Positions 1 through 7,741 of a stretch of DNA of 27,216 nucleotides are shown one piece after another. The notes under the pieces are model-generated. The model made no database searches. It was not told where the DNA came from and saw nothing but the letters and a program-made list of their open reading frames with translations. The translations under genes were made by a program, and so were the position numbers. Every line of letters starts with the position of its first letter. Position 1 is the first letter of the stretch. The DNA lies in contig DHVE01000137.1 in NCBI GenBank assembly GCA_002412495.1, forward strand, positions 1-27,216, given 5' to 3'. Origin of the DNA: Betaproteobacteria bacterium UBA5216 (GTDB taxonomy: Bacteria; Pseudomonadota; Gammaproteobacteria; Burkholderiales; SG8-41).

Positions 1-114
1 ATACCACGTTGGACAAGGCTCGGGCTTGAGCCGAATGAAAGGGCGGATTACACTGCTGTCGTGGCCACGGCAGGTGCCTGCCACACCCCGTCTTCACACC
101 TTCGAGGAGAGCCC

Positions 115-360
115 ATGAATATCAAGCAGCTTCTGATTGCATCGGCATTCGCACTGGCCAGTAGCGTTGCGTTGGCGTTTCACTGCCCGGCCGACATGAA
201 GAAAATTGACGACGCGCTGGCGAAAAATCCCAAGCTGTCCGCCGCGCAACTGACGGAAGTGAAAAAACTGCGTGCCGACGGCGAGGCATCACATAGGGCC
301 GGCAAGCATCAGGAGTCAGTGGATACGCTCGCCAAGGCGATGAAAATTCTCGGTATTTAG
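115..360 (+). CDS. Small secreted (periplasmic) protein, unknown function
   Basis: An 81-residue protein. The ATG at 115 is chosen because a GAGGAG ribosome site lies just upstream (about 103-108) and a standard signal peptide begins there: Lys4, a hydrophobic core at residues 5-19, and an Ala-Leu-Ala cleavage site before Phe22. The mature part is short, starts with Phe-His-Cys-Pro, is Lys-rich and predicted helical, with one cysteine (Cys24). I recognise this as a small periplasmic protein type common in Burkholderiales-like genomes, but know no function for it. It is a single-gene unit closed by a strong terminator 25 bp after its stop. The reading frame extends upstream to a GTG at 61, but nothing supports that start. 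Confidence 0.8.
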   Translation: MNIKQLLIASAFALASSVALAFHCPADMKKIDDALAKNPKLSAAQLTEVKKLRADGEASHRAGKHQESVDTLAKAMKILGI

Positions 361-385
361 CGCGCTCCCGAGCGCGATTCATGCG

Positions 386-413
386 TCCCCCGCCGTATGC
401 GGGGGATTTTTTT
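386..413 (+). terminator. Rho-independent terminator
   Basis: An 8-bp perfect stem, TCCCCCGC (386-393) with GCGGGGGA (399-406), a 5-nt loop, then seven T (407-413). It ends the small secreted-protein gene. A second small hairpin (CGCGCT/AGCGCG, 361-376) starts right after the stop codon. Confidence 0.92.
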
Positions 414-475
414 GTACCGCCCAGCCCGCCGGGACGTTTACATAACCATTTGTTTTTATTGCATTATTTATAGCC

Positions 476-904
476 ATGATTGAACTCACGCAAAACGATA
501 CTGCGGCCGTAACCACGCTGCCAAAACTTTTTGAATGCAAACTGCCGCTGCGATTTGCCGACATGGACGCCGACAACCACGTAAATAACGCGGAGTACTA
601 CCGTTACATGGAAGAAGCACGCATGCGGTGGGTGCACACGCTGGGACTCGCGATGACACCGCCCGCGCCGGTGCCCGTGCTGGCCGCATCGGCGTGTTCG
701 TTTCTCGCGCCCCTGTATTACCCCGGTACGGTCACGGTGGAAATCTATCTGGGGAAAATGGGCAACAGCAGCGTGCGCACGCACTACCTGTTGAAAAATG
801 GCGACACACTGGCGGCGGAAGGCTATTGCGTGTCGGTATGGGTGGACGGACAAACTCAGAAGCCGATCGCGCTACCGGACGCCGTGCGCAGGCTGGCCCG
901 TTAA
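476..904 (+). CDS. Acyl-CoA thioesterase, 4HBT/YbgC-like hotdog fold
   Basis: A 142-residue single-domain hotdog protein, the usual length for the 4-hydroxybenzoyl-CoA thioesterase family. The active-site segment is visible at residues 26-40: Arg-Phe-Ala-Asp-Met-Asp followed by Asn-His-Val-Asn-Asn. Asp31 aligns with the catalytic Asp17 of Pseudomonas 4HBA-CoA thioesterase. A long helix (Ala39 to Leu56) and the later beta strands follow. The family hydrolyses acyl-CoA thioesters in the cytoplasm; chain length or aromatic preference cannot be told from the sequence. The ATG at 476 lacks a clear Shine-Dalgarno and is preceded by an AT-rich leader (about 440-472). It is convergent with the Bug gene, stops 20 bp apart. 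The family call is firm, the substrate unknown. Confidence 0.88.
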   Translation: MIELTQNDTAAVTTLPKLFECKLPLRFADMDADNHVNNAEYYRYMEEARMRWVHTLGLAMTPPAPVPVLAASACSFLAPLYYPGTVTVEIYLGKMGNSSVRTHYLLKNGDTLAAEGYCVSVWVDGQTQKPIALPDAVRRLAR

Positions 905-924
905 ATCAACGCAATTACCGGCAC

Positions 925-1959
925 CTACTCCACTCGCATGCCGGCATCGCGCGCCACCTTGCGCCAGCGCGCTATTTCCGTGGCGATGTGATCTCTGAAA
1001 TGCTCTGGCGATCCGGCCACCGCTTCTCCGCCGTCGTCGCTTAATTTGTCCAACACGTCACGCGAGCGCACCGCGCGCGCGAGTTCGGCATTGAGCTTCG
1101 CAACGATATCCCGCGGCAGGCCCGCGGGGCCCAGCCACCCATGCCAGGTTGTTGTTTCATAGCCGGGCACGCCCGACTCCATCACCGTCGGCAATTCCGG
1201 CATCGCGCTCGACCGTTTGGCGCTGGTAACCGCCAGCGCGCGTATTCTACCGATCTTGATGTATTGCAGCGACGACAAAATATTGCCGAACATCACCTGT
1301 ACCTGCCCCGCCATCAAATCCACCAGCGCCTGCCCCGTGCCCTTGTACGGCACATGCGCGATCTTCACCCCGGCAAGACTGTTGAACAATTCGAGCGCGA
1401 GATGGTTCGACGTGCCGTGCCCGGCGGAAGCCGCATCGAGACGCGCGCGCGGGCTGCGCACGAGCGCCAGCAAATCCTTCACCGAACGCGCGGGCAGCGC
1501 TGGATGCGTCATCAGCACGATGGGTGCCTGCACCACCACAGAGATTGGCGTGAAGTCCTTGATCGGATCGTAGCTAAGCTTGGGATACACCGCCGGCGTG
1601 ATCGAATAACCGCTGGCAACCGCAAGCAAGGTGTAACCATCCGGCACCGACTTCGCCACCGCGGCATAGGCCACCGTGCCACCAGCGCCCGTGCGGTTTT
1701 CGACGATGAATGTGCGCTTCAGGTTATCGCTCATTTTTTGCGTGAGCAGGCGCGCGATGATGTCGGTGCCGCCGCCTGGCGCGAGACCGACGACCACGCG
1801 CACGGGTTTCGTCGGATAACCATCGGCCTGCTGCGCAAACGCAAGCGAGTGGCAACACAACATCATTTCCCCGGCTACTAGCAGTGCTGCGGTCGAACCA
1901 GCGATTCGATTAATTGGGGTCAACAATTCACGCCACTCAAAGAAGCCAGACCGACACAT
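925..1959 (-). CDS. Tripartite tricarboxylate transporter substrate-binding protein (Bug/TctC family)
   Basis: A periplasmic binding protein of the Bug family, which captures carboxylates for TctAB-type transporters or as orphan sensors. The family signature is present: Tyr-Pro-Thr-Lys-Pro-Val-Arg, then Ala-Pro-Gly-Gly-Gly-Thr-Asp (about residues 48-66 from the ATG at 1959), the Val-Pro-Tyr-Lys-Gly loop, and a conserved C-terminus. A signal peptide ends near Phe-Ala-Gln (41-43). The start is uncertain: the frame is open to a GTG at 1995, has ATG at 1959, and a TTG at 1926 would give the most ordinary signal-peptide length; none has a good ribosome site. No TctA or TctB genes lie beside it. 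It is divergent from the adhesin gene across an AT-rich region of about 400 bp. Confidence 0.88.
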   Translation of the reverse strand: MCRSGFFEWRELLTPINRIAGSTAALLVAGEMMLCCHSLAFAQQADGYPTKPVRVVVGLAPGGGTDIIARLLTQKMSDNLKRTFIVENRTGAGGTVAYAAVAKSVPDGYTLLAVASGYSITPAVYPKLSYDPIKDFTPISVVVQAPIVLMTHPALPARSVKDLLALVRSPRARLDAASAGHGTSNHLALELFNSLAGVKIAHVPYKGTGQALVDLMAGQVQVMFGNILSSLQYIKIGRIRALAVTSAKRSSAMPELPTVMESGVPGYETTTWHGWLGPAGLPRDIVAKLNAELARAVRSRDVLDKLSDDGGEAVAGSPEHFRDHIATEIARWRKVARDAGMRVE

Positions 1960-2143
1960 TTCACATTTCAGGAACGGGTTGTCGCGAATACGCACCGGAA
2001 AAGTGCATACGCATAAAGCGGCGATAAATTGCGATGCATTTGCCCTTCTTGGGAGCGCCAGCCCGATATATTAATAAATATCCTACATTCAATTACTTAC
2101 AATAATTATTTGCCATATGGCCCGGCGCACTTTTCGGGCATTC

Positions 2144-2171
2144 GATACCAAAGTATCGATACCTTGGTATC
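2144..2171. promoter_or_regulatory. 28-bp near-perfect palindrome, operator-like
   Basis: Outer arms GATACCAA (2144-2151) and TTGGTATC (2164-2171) flank an inner perfect palindrome GTATCGATAC (2153-2162). Across all 28 positions only one base pair breaks the symmetry. Size and symmetry suit a dimeric regulator binding twice or a tetramer. It lies between the Bug gene and the adhesin. The regulator is unknown. Confidence 0.6.
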
Positions 2172-2176
2172 TGTCC

Positions 2177-2203
2177 AAGGAGAAAAGAACCATGTGATAA
2201 TAA
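2177..2203 (+). other. Shine-Dalgarno with start-stop codons (ATG TGA TAA TAA)
   Basis: A perfect AAGGAG (2177-2182) sits 9 nt before ATG (2192-2194), which is followed at once by TGA, TAA and TAA. An overlapping GTG at 2194 would give a 13-codon peptide ending at 2235. It is either a start-stop regulatory element, a leader peptide, or the front end of a destroyed gene. It directly follows the palindrome. Confidence 0.4.
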
Positions 2204-2365
2204 CTCAAGTATACAGGGCCTCTGTTTACAATTAATTCTCGGAATGTGTTTTTGACGCGATCGCTGTCGTTATCGCTACCGTCGTTAGCGCACTCAAGAA
2301 TGAATTGTTGACACGTTATAGTAACCCAGACTCACCTGCCGTACGCCAACCCATTGGATTCGATC

Positions 2366-5300
2366 ATGGCGGAAAAATTTGTCAGTCTCGCACCCGTCGG
2401 TGTTGTCACTGCAATCGTAGGTGAAGTCAGGGTCACCAGCCTTGACGGCACTACGCGCCTGTTGGCGGCCGGAGACACGGTCTCCACAGGCGACGTCGTG
2501 GAAACATCGGCCAATGGTGCTGTGCACATCCAGTTGGCCAACGGGCGTTCGGTGGACTGCGGCGAACAGTTCTCGCTCAAGGTGAGCGAGAACCTGCTCG
2601 ACTTGCCCAGCGGAACCCGCATTGCGCTGGACGGAACAGTCAGCAGCCCAGCCGCTACTGCCGATGCCGCGGCTGGCAACACAATATTTCCAGGCAACAC
2701 GGCGGGCTCGTCAGCGCCGCAAGACATTGCCGCGCTGCAGGCGCAAATTGCGGCGGGTGCCGACCCGTCACGCATTGCCGAGGCCACGGCCGCGGGCGGC
2801 GCACCCGGCGCGGGTGGCGCCGAGGCGGGCGGGTCGCACGAACCGGTGATCCTTGAGCAAGCCGACACCCGCGGCACGATCCAATCCGGATTCACGACCG
2901 GCGCGCCCAACTCGTTGTCATTTCCAGGTCCATCGCCACAGCAGGCGGTGATATTGCCCGCTTCGCCCGCGGCTCTCACCACGCCGGCTCCAGCGACGTC
3001 GATACCGCCGGTTATCTCGGTGGATCTTGCGGGTGTGCGTTTGGCGCCGCCTCCCGGTGAAAATCCGACCGGGCCAGCTGAAAACGTCACGGTCTCAGGA
3101 AATATTGTGAGCCTGATCGAAGGCACCAGTGGCGGAACGGATTCCGGAAAAATCCTCAATTTCGTGTTGACGCTGGACAAACCCGCCACCGCTGATGTCG
3201 TAGTGACGTATCAGGTTTCCGCGCTGGGATCGGAAACCGACACTGACTTGGTGGACTTGATGGGTGGTACGGTCACGATCCTCGCCAATAGCACGCAGAT
3301 TCTGGTGCCGATCAGAATCGCGCAAGATCATACCGTCGAATCCAATGAAGCATTTCAGTTGGTAATCGCGAGCGCAACCAATGCCCTCATCAGCCCTGGC
3401 GCCAACACCGCAATCCTCAACATCATCAACGACGATACACCGCCACTCGCCCGCAACGACGCTTATACCGTAAGCGAAGGCGATAGCGGCGCCACGCTGC
3501 TTCCCAGCGTACTAAACCGATCGGACACTGGCGAGTCTGGCGACGACAGCGGCGCGGACACGAGTGAAACATTGTCCGTCACCACCACCGGCACGATTCC
3601 CACCACGCAGGGTGGATATGTGGAGATGAACGCCGATGGCACGTTTCGCTACTTTGCGCCCAATGCGGATTTCAACGGCGCGGACAGTTTCACCTACCAG
3701 ATGACAGACGGATTCAACGGTGAGTCTCAGGCAGTAGTAACCCTCACCATCAGTCCGGTGGACGACCTCCCGGTTGCCTCCGACAAGAATTACAGCGTCA
3801 ACGAAGATACCCCACTCATCATCACCGCCCCTGACCTTCTCGCCAACGATACACCGGGCGGAGACGGCGGTACCCTCACCGTCACCGATTACACGCCACC
3901 CGTGCATGGGACGCTGGAGCAGAATCCGGACGGCAGTCTTACGTATACCCCTCCGTCCAATTACAACGGCCCCGACAGTTTTACCTATTCCATACAGGAT
4001 GCCGATGGCGATATCGATACGGCCACGGTATCCATCACTGTCAATCCGGTGAACGAACTTCCCGATGCCGTGGACAATACCTACAGCGTCAGCGAAGACA
4101 CCCCACTCACCATCGCTGCGTCGGACATTCTCGATAACGATACGACTGGCGGCGACGGCGGCGCCCTCGTCATTACCGATTACATACAGCCCTTGCACGG
4201 CACGCTGACGCAGAATCCGGACGGTAGCCTTACGTACACCCCCGCGCCCAACTACAGCGGCCTCGATATTTTCACTTACACCATACAGGATGCAGACGGC
4301 GATATCGACACGGCCACGGTTTCCATTACCGTGAACCCGGTCGATGACCCACCGAATCTGACAGTTACCAGCGCGCCGGGCGAGGTGTTCGAATCGGGCT
4401 TGTCCGGCGGTTCCGCCGCGCCCAGTAACGCGTCGGCGTTTGCCAGTATTCTTGCCGCGGCCGTGGCACCCTCTACAACCACCACCGGTTCGTTGCAGGT
4501 GGGCGACCCCGATGCGCTGGATAGCGTGACGCATCTCAATATCAACGGCGTGGATTATTCCGTTACCGCGCTGGCGGATGGCGAAACCATCAGTGGCAGC
4601 AACGGCACGCTCTCGATCACCTACAACGCGATATCGGGCGTGGTCAGCTACGAATACACACTGACAGATCCCGCGTTTGATGCGGCGGACGCCGACGAGC
4701 AGGACATTTTCGTAGTGAAAGTTAAGGACAACACTGGTCTTTATTCCACGCCCGCGGCAATCACCATCAACATTCAGGACGATATGCCAGGCATCGCCGC
4801 TGGCAACACGCTGTTGGCGGCGCAAATCGATAATGCGGTTGTCGGAGACCTGAATTTGGTTGCTGGCGCCGACGGCGCGCAGGCACTGGTTGTCACCGGT
4901 GAAACCGACGGCGAAGGATTTGTAGTCGATGCGTCCGGCAATGTGCTGACCTCGAACGAGTCGCCGATGACCTATATGCAAAGCGGCGGCGTTTTGTACG
5001 CAGTGACTACGCCGGGAGACATCGGGAGCGCGGTGTTTTCGGTAACACCGGATGCGGCAACGGGCACATACACGCTGCGGTTGCTGGGCAATCTGGACAC
5101 GACGAAAGTGGTACTGTCGGCCACCTTCAGCGGCCCCGATGCGGGAGCGCCAGCGGATCCGTATACCGTGCAGTTTGTTGACCAAACGGGCTCGAACACT
5201 CAAATCAGCCATATTTTCGGTTTCGGCAGTCTGCAGGTAAACCCCTCCCAAGATGGGCTGGGCGGTAGCGCAAACGTTATTTCAGTGGGCGATCAGATCG

Positions 5301-6250
5301 GCGTTTGGCTGGGCACGCAGGTGGCGTCGGTGGATATTGCCTTGAGCAAGTTCGCGAGCCATGGCAATGGAAATCTCACCACGTTTTCATGGACCGCATT
5401 CAATATCGATGAATCCGTGGTCAATATCGCGGACTATGAGGACGTGGGCGTCGATGCCGCTGACGGCAAGTATTCGCTCACCGAATTCCTGGATTCTATT
5501 TACGTATCGGGCGGCGACTTGATGGGTGTGCTTTCGGAAGGCGGCCCTGCGGTGATTATCGGCGTGGCCGTTGGCGGCAGCAGCGTTACCGCACCCGATG
5601 GCCCCGCCGAAGAATCAGACATCGATACCTACGCGCTGACGCCGGATGAATCTGCCCTGTTCGATTTTGTAATGATCGAACAAACCGACGGTAGCATGAA
5701 AATCAACGGCATGTCGTTTGAGTCCGGATCGATTACGGATGACGTTAAAATCAACCTCACGGCCACGGTAACCGATGGCGACCTTGATATCGCAAGCAGC
5801 GCTTTTCAGGTCACCTTCTCCGGCGGCACCGAGGGCGGCTACACGCTGACCGGCGACACCACCGATGAAGTGCTGCAAGGCGGCATCGGCAACGACATTC
5901 TGATCGGGGCGGGTGGCGTGGATATACTGCAGGGCGGTGGCGGCAGCGATACGTTCAAATTCACCGATGGCACCAGCGCCGACGTTATCAAGGATTTCGA
6001 GGTGGGCAGCGGCGGCGATGTGCTAGACGTTCATGACCTATTGCCCACGGCAGTTCAGGGCGCCACCACCGAAAGCGAACTGGGCGCCTATCTGCAACTG
6101 GTCGCCGACGGCGCGGGAAATACCATCCTGATGATAGACACTGACGGGACGGCGAATACCCTATCGCCGACGGCCGTGGTTACGTTGCAAGGCGTGACAG
6201 ACGTGCTGTTGGCTGATCTGCTTGCCGCCGGGCAACTGAAAACCCTCTAG
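2366..6250 (+). CDS. LapA-type biofilm adhesin: retention module, Calx-beta, cadherin-like repeats, RTX/T1SS C-terminus
   Basis: A 1294-residue surface adhesin. Residues 1-150 form a LapA-type retention module: a beta-rich start with Gly-Asp-Thr-Val and Ala-Asn-Gly-Arg, an Ala-Leu-Gln-Ala-Gln-Ile helix, then Thr-Ala-Ala-Gly at 141-144, the di-alanine site that LapG-type proteases cut. A Calx-beta domain follows (about 237-356), then three cadherin-like/VCBS-type repeats (360-466, 468-564, 565-661), a VCBS-like domain (662-806), a long beta-rich region (807-1151), Gly/Asp-rich RTX nonapeptides (about 1172-1197) and a type I secretion C-terminal domain. In this family the protein leaves by a LapBCE-like ABC exporter and stays plugged in the outer-membrane pore until LapG cuts it when c-di-GMP is low. 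It is short for the family, and no exporter or LapD/LapG gene is in the window. ATG 2366 has no clear ribosome site; an in-frame TTG lies at 2354. Confidence 0.88.
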   Translation: MAEKFVSLAPVGVVTAIVGEVRVTSLDGTTRLLAAGDTVSTGDVVETSANGAVHIQLANGRSVDCGEQFSLKVSENLLDLPSGTRIALDGTVSSPAATADAAAGNTIFPGNTAGSSAPQDIAALQAQIAAGADPSRIAEATAAGGAPGAGGAEAGGSHEPVILEQADTRGTIQSGFTTGAPNSLSFPGPSPQQAVILPASPAALTTPAPATSIPPVISVDLAGVRLAPPPGENPTGPAENVTVSGNIVSLIEGTSGGTDSGKILNFVLTLDKPATADVVVTYQVSALGSETDTDLVDLMGGTVTILANSTQILVPIRIAQDHTVESNEAFQLVIASATNALISPGANTAILNIINDDTPPLARNDAYTVSEGDSGATLLPSVLNRSDTGESGDDSGADTSETLSVTTTGTIPTTQGGYVEMNADGTFRYFAPNADFNGADSFTYQMTDGFNGESQAVVTLTISPVDDLPVASDKNYSVNEDTPLIITAPDLLANDTPGGDGGTLTVTDYTPPVHGTLEQNPDGSLTYTPPSNYNGPDSFTYSIQDADGDIDTATVSITVNPVNELPDAVDNTYSVSEDTPLTIAASDILDNDTTGGDGGALVITDYIQPLHGTLTQNPDGSLTYTPAPNYSGLDIFTYTIQDADGDIDTATVSITVNPVDDPPNLTVTSAPGEVFESGLSGGSAAPSNASAFASILAAAVAPSTTTTGSLQVGDPDALDSVTHLNINGVDYSVTALADGETISGSNGTLSITYNAISGVVSYEYTLTDPAFDAADADEQDIFVVKVKDNTGLYSTPAAITINIQDDMPGIAAGNTLLAAQIDNAVVGDLNLVAGADGAQALVVTGETDGEGFVVDASGNVLTSNESPMTYMQSGGVLYAVTTPGDIGSAVFSVTPDAATGTYTLRLLGNLDTTKVVLSATFSGPDAGAPADPYTVQFVDQTGSNTQISHIFGFGSLQVNPSQDGLGGSANVISVGDQIGVWLGTQVASVDIALSKFASHGNGNLTTFSWTAFNIDESVVNIADYEDVGVDAADGKYSLTEFLDSIYVSGGDLMGVLSEGGPAVIIGVAVGGSSVTAPDGPAEESDIDTYALTPDESALFDFVMIEQTDGSMKINGMSFESGSITDDVKINLTATVTDGDLDIASSAFQVTFSGGTEGGYTLTGDTTDEVLQGGIGNDILIGAGGVDILQGGGGSDTFKFTDGTSADVIKDFEVGSGGDVLDVHDLLPTAVQGATTESELGAYLQLVADGAGNTILMIDTDGTANTLSPTAVVTLQGVTDVLLADLLAAGQLKTL
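3767..4348 (+). repeat. Two tandem 291-bp repeats inside the adhesin
   Basis: Units 3767-4057 and 4058-4348 each encode 97 residues with the same frame and order: Tyr-Ser-Val-x-Glu-Asp-Thr-Pro-Leu, Asn-Pro-Asp-Gly-Ser-Leu-Thr-Tyr, and Gln-Asp-Ala-Asp-Gly-Asp-Ile-Asp. The DNA is also highly alike, most clearly in the last 60 bp. A more diverged copy precedes them (about 3443-3766). Confidence 0.85.
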
Positions 6251-6284
6251 TGCGGGCAGCAATTACCGCAGGGGTTAGCGCGGA

Positions 6285-7715
6285 TTACCCTCGCGAATTC
6301 TTCGGTTTCTTCGCTGCCTTGAGCTTGATCCCGACCATATCCTCGGGCCGCACCCACAGGTCGAACTGATCCGGCGTCACGTGCCCCATCTCGATCGCCG
6401 AGGCCTTTAACGTGAGCCCTTTTTTGTGCGCGTTCTTGGCAATCGCTGCCGCCTTGGCATAGCCGATGTGCGGGTTCAGCGCGGTCACCAGCATCAGCGA
6501 TTCGCGCATCAGTTTGTCGATGCGTTCGCGATCCGGTTCGATGCCGATGGCGCAATGTTCGTTGAAGTTTTCGCAGGCATGCGCCAGCAGGCTCGCGCTG
6601 TGCAGGAAGTTGCGGATCACCATCGGGCGGAACACGTTCAATTCAAAGTTGCCCATTGAGCCACCGACGTTGATGGCGGTATCGTTGCCGAACACTTGGC
6701 AGCACACCATGGTCATCGACTCGGACTGCGTCGGGTTGACCTTGCCCGGCATGATGGAGCTGCCCGGCTCGTTTTCGGGGATGATGATTTCGGCGATGCC
6801 GCAACGCGGACCGCACGACAGCCAGCGAATGTCATTGGCGATTTTCATCAGAGACGCCGCCAGCGTCTTTAATGCGCCGTGCGCATGCACCACGCCGTCG
6901 CACGAACCCAGCGCCTCGAATTTATTCGGTGCGGTGACAAACGGCAGACCCGTGAGTTTTTTCAGTTGCGCGGCCACGTCTTTTGCAAATTTCGGATGGG
7001 CGTTCAGCCCGGTACCCACCGCCGTGCCGCCCAGCGCGAGTTCGCACAGATGCGGCAGAGACGCCTGCACATGCTTTAAGCCATGATCGAGTTGCGCCAC
7101 GTAGCCGGAGAATTCCTGGCCCAGCGTCAGCGGCGTGGCATCCTGTAAGTGCGTGCGGCCAATCTTCACTATCCCCATGAATTTATTGGATTTTTTGCTC
7201 AGCGTATCGCGCAGCTTTTTCACCGCCGGGATCAACTGCTGGTGTAGCGCGATCACGGCACCGACATGCATCGCGGTCGGGAACGTATCGTTGGACGACT
7301 GCCCTTTGTTCACGTCGTCGTTCTCGTGCACCAAACGATCCATGCCGCGCTTGCCACCGAGAATTTCGGAGGCACGATTCGCCAGCACTTCGTTCACGTT
7401 CATATTGGTTTGTGTGCCGGAGCCGGTCTGCCACACTACCAGCGGAAAATGTTCATCCAGTTTGCCGGCGAGCGCCTCGTCCGCGGCCTTGACGATGGCG
7501 GCCCCCTTCTTTTTATCGAGCACGCCCAACGCCATGTTGGTCAGCGCCGCGGCTTTTTTCACCAGCACCTGCGCCATCACCACGTCGTGCGGCATGGTCT
7601 CGCCGGGGAAGTGAAAGTGATGCAGACTCCGCTCGGTCTGCGCGCCCCACAGTTTATCGTTGGCGACTTCGATATCGCCCATGGTGTCGTGTTCGATGCG
7701 TGTGTTTTTGCTCAT
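6285..7715 (-). CDS. fumC: Class II fumarate hydratase
   Basis: A 476-residue class II fumarase, close to the 467 residues of E. coli FumC. It catalyses reversible hydration of fumarate to L-malate in the cytoplasm without an Fe-S cluster. Visible family marks are the Thr-Gly-Ser-Gly-Thr-Gln-Thr-Asn-Met-Asn-Val-Asn block (97-108), Gly-Arg-Thr-His-Leu-Gln-Asp-Ala with the catalytic His189, and the superfamily signature Gly-Ser-Ser-Ile-Met-Pro-Gly-Lys-Val-Asn-Pro (318-328) carrying the catalytic serine loop. The C-terminus adds a short Lys-rich tail. It follows the malic-enzyme gene by 26 bp on the same strand, so the two are probably co-transcribed. A weak GGAA ribosome site lies before the ATG. 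It is convergent with the adhesin gene. Confidence 0.97.
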   Translation of the reverse strand: MSKNTRIEHDTMGDIEVANDKLWGAQTERSLHHFHFPGETMPHDVVMAQVLVKKAAALTNMALGVLDKKKGAAIVKAADEALAGKLDEHFPLVVWQTGSGTQTNMNVNEVLANRASEILGGKRGMDRLVHENDDVNKGQSSNDTFPTAMHVGAVIALHQQLIPAVKKLRDTLSKKSNKFMGIVKIGRTHLQDATPLTLGQEFSGYVAQLDHGLKHVQASLPHLCELALGGTAVGTGLNAHPKFAKDVAAQLKKLTGLPFVTAPNKFEALGSCDGVVHAHGALKTLAASLMKIANDIRWLSCGPRCGIAEIIIPENEPGSSIMPGKVNPTQSESMTMVCCQVFGNDTAINVGGSMGNFELNVFRPMVIRNFLHSASLLAHACENFNEHCAIGIEPDRERIDKLMRESLMLVTALNPHIGYAKAAAIAKNAHKKGLTLKASAIEMGHVTPDQFDLWVRPEDMVGIKLKAAKKPKNSRG

Positions 7716-7741
7716 GATTTTTCCGGCTATACGAAGGGTAG

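Larger units (their letters stand above)
1960..2365. other. AT-rich divergent intergenic region
   Basis: No convincing gene. It is clearly A/T-rich at 2060-2120 in otherwise GC-rich DNA, then carries the palindrome at 2144-2171 and the ribosome site with start-stop codons at 2177-2203. An imperfect repeat of the form ATCGCT..CGTT occurs at about 2268-2295, and a TTGACA hexamer at 2308-2313 has no matching -10 box at normal spacing. It probably holds promoters for both the Bug gene and the adhesin. Confidence 0.6.

Noticed and set aside
2029..2235. A 68-codon plus-strand frame in the AT-rich divergent region
   Set aside because: It runs through the palindrome and the ribosome site, has odd composition and no start signal; only the last 13 codons after GTG 2194 could be translated from a proper site.
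2308..2313. TTGACA as -35 box of the adhesin promoter
   Set aside because: The only -10-like hexamer (TATAGT, 2317-2322) is 3 bp away, and nothing suitable lies 16-18 bp downstream.
3512..5251. A 579-codon open frame on the minus strand inside the adhesin gene
   Set aside because: Its repeats only reflect the adhesin repeats read backwards; no start signal, signal peptide or domain.
5876..5960. RTX toxin reading of the adhesin
   Set aside because: Only a few Gly/Asp-rich repeats and no toxin domain; the retention module at the other end shows an adhesin.
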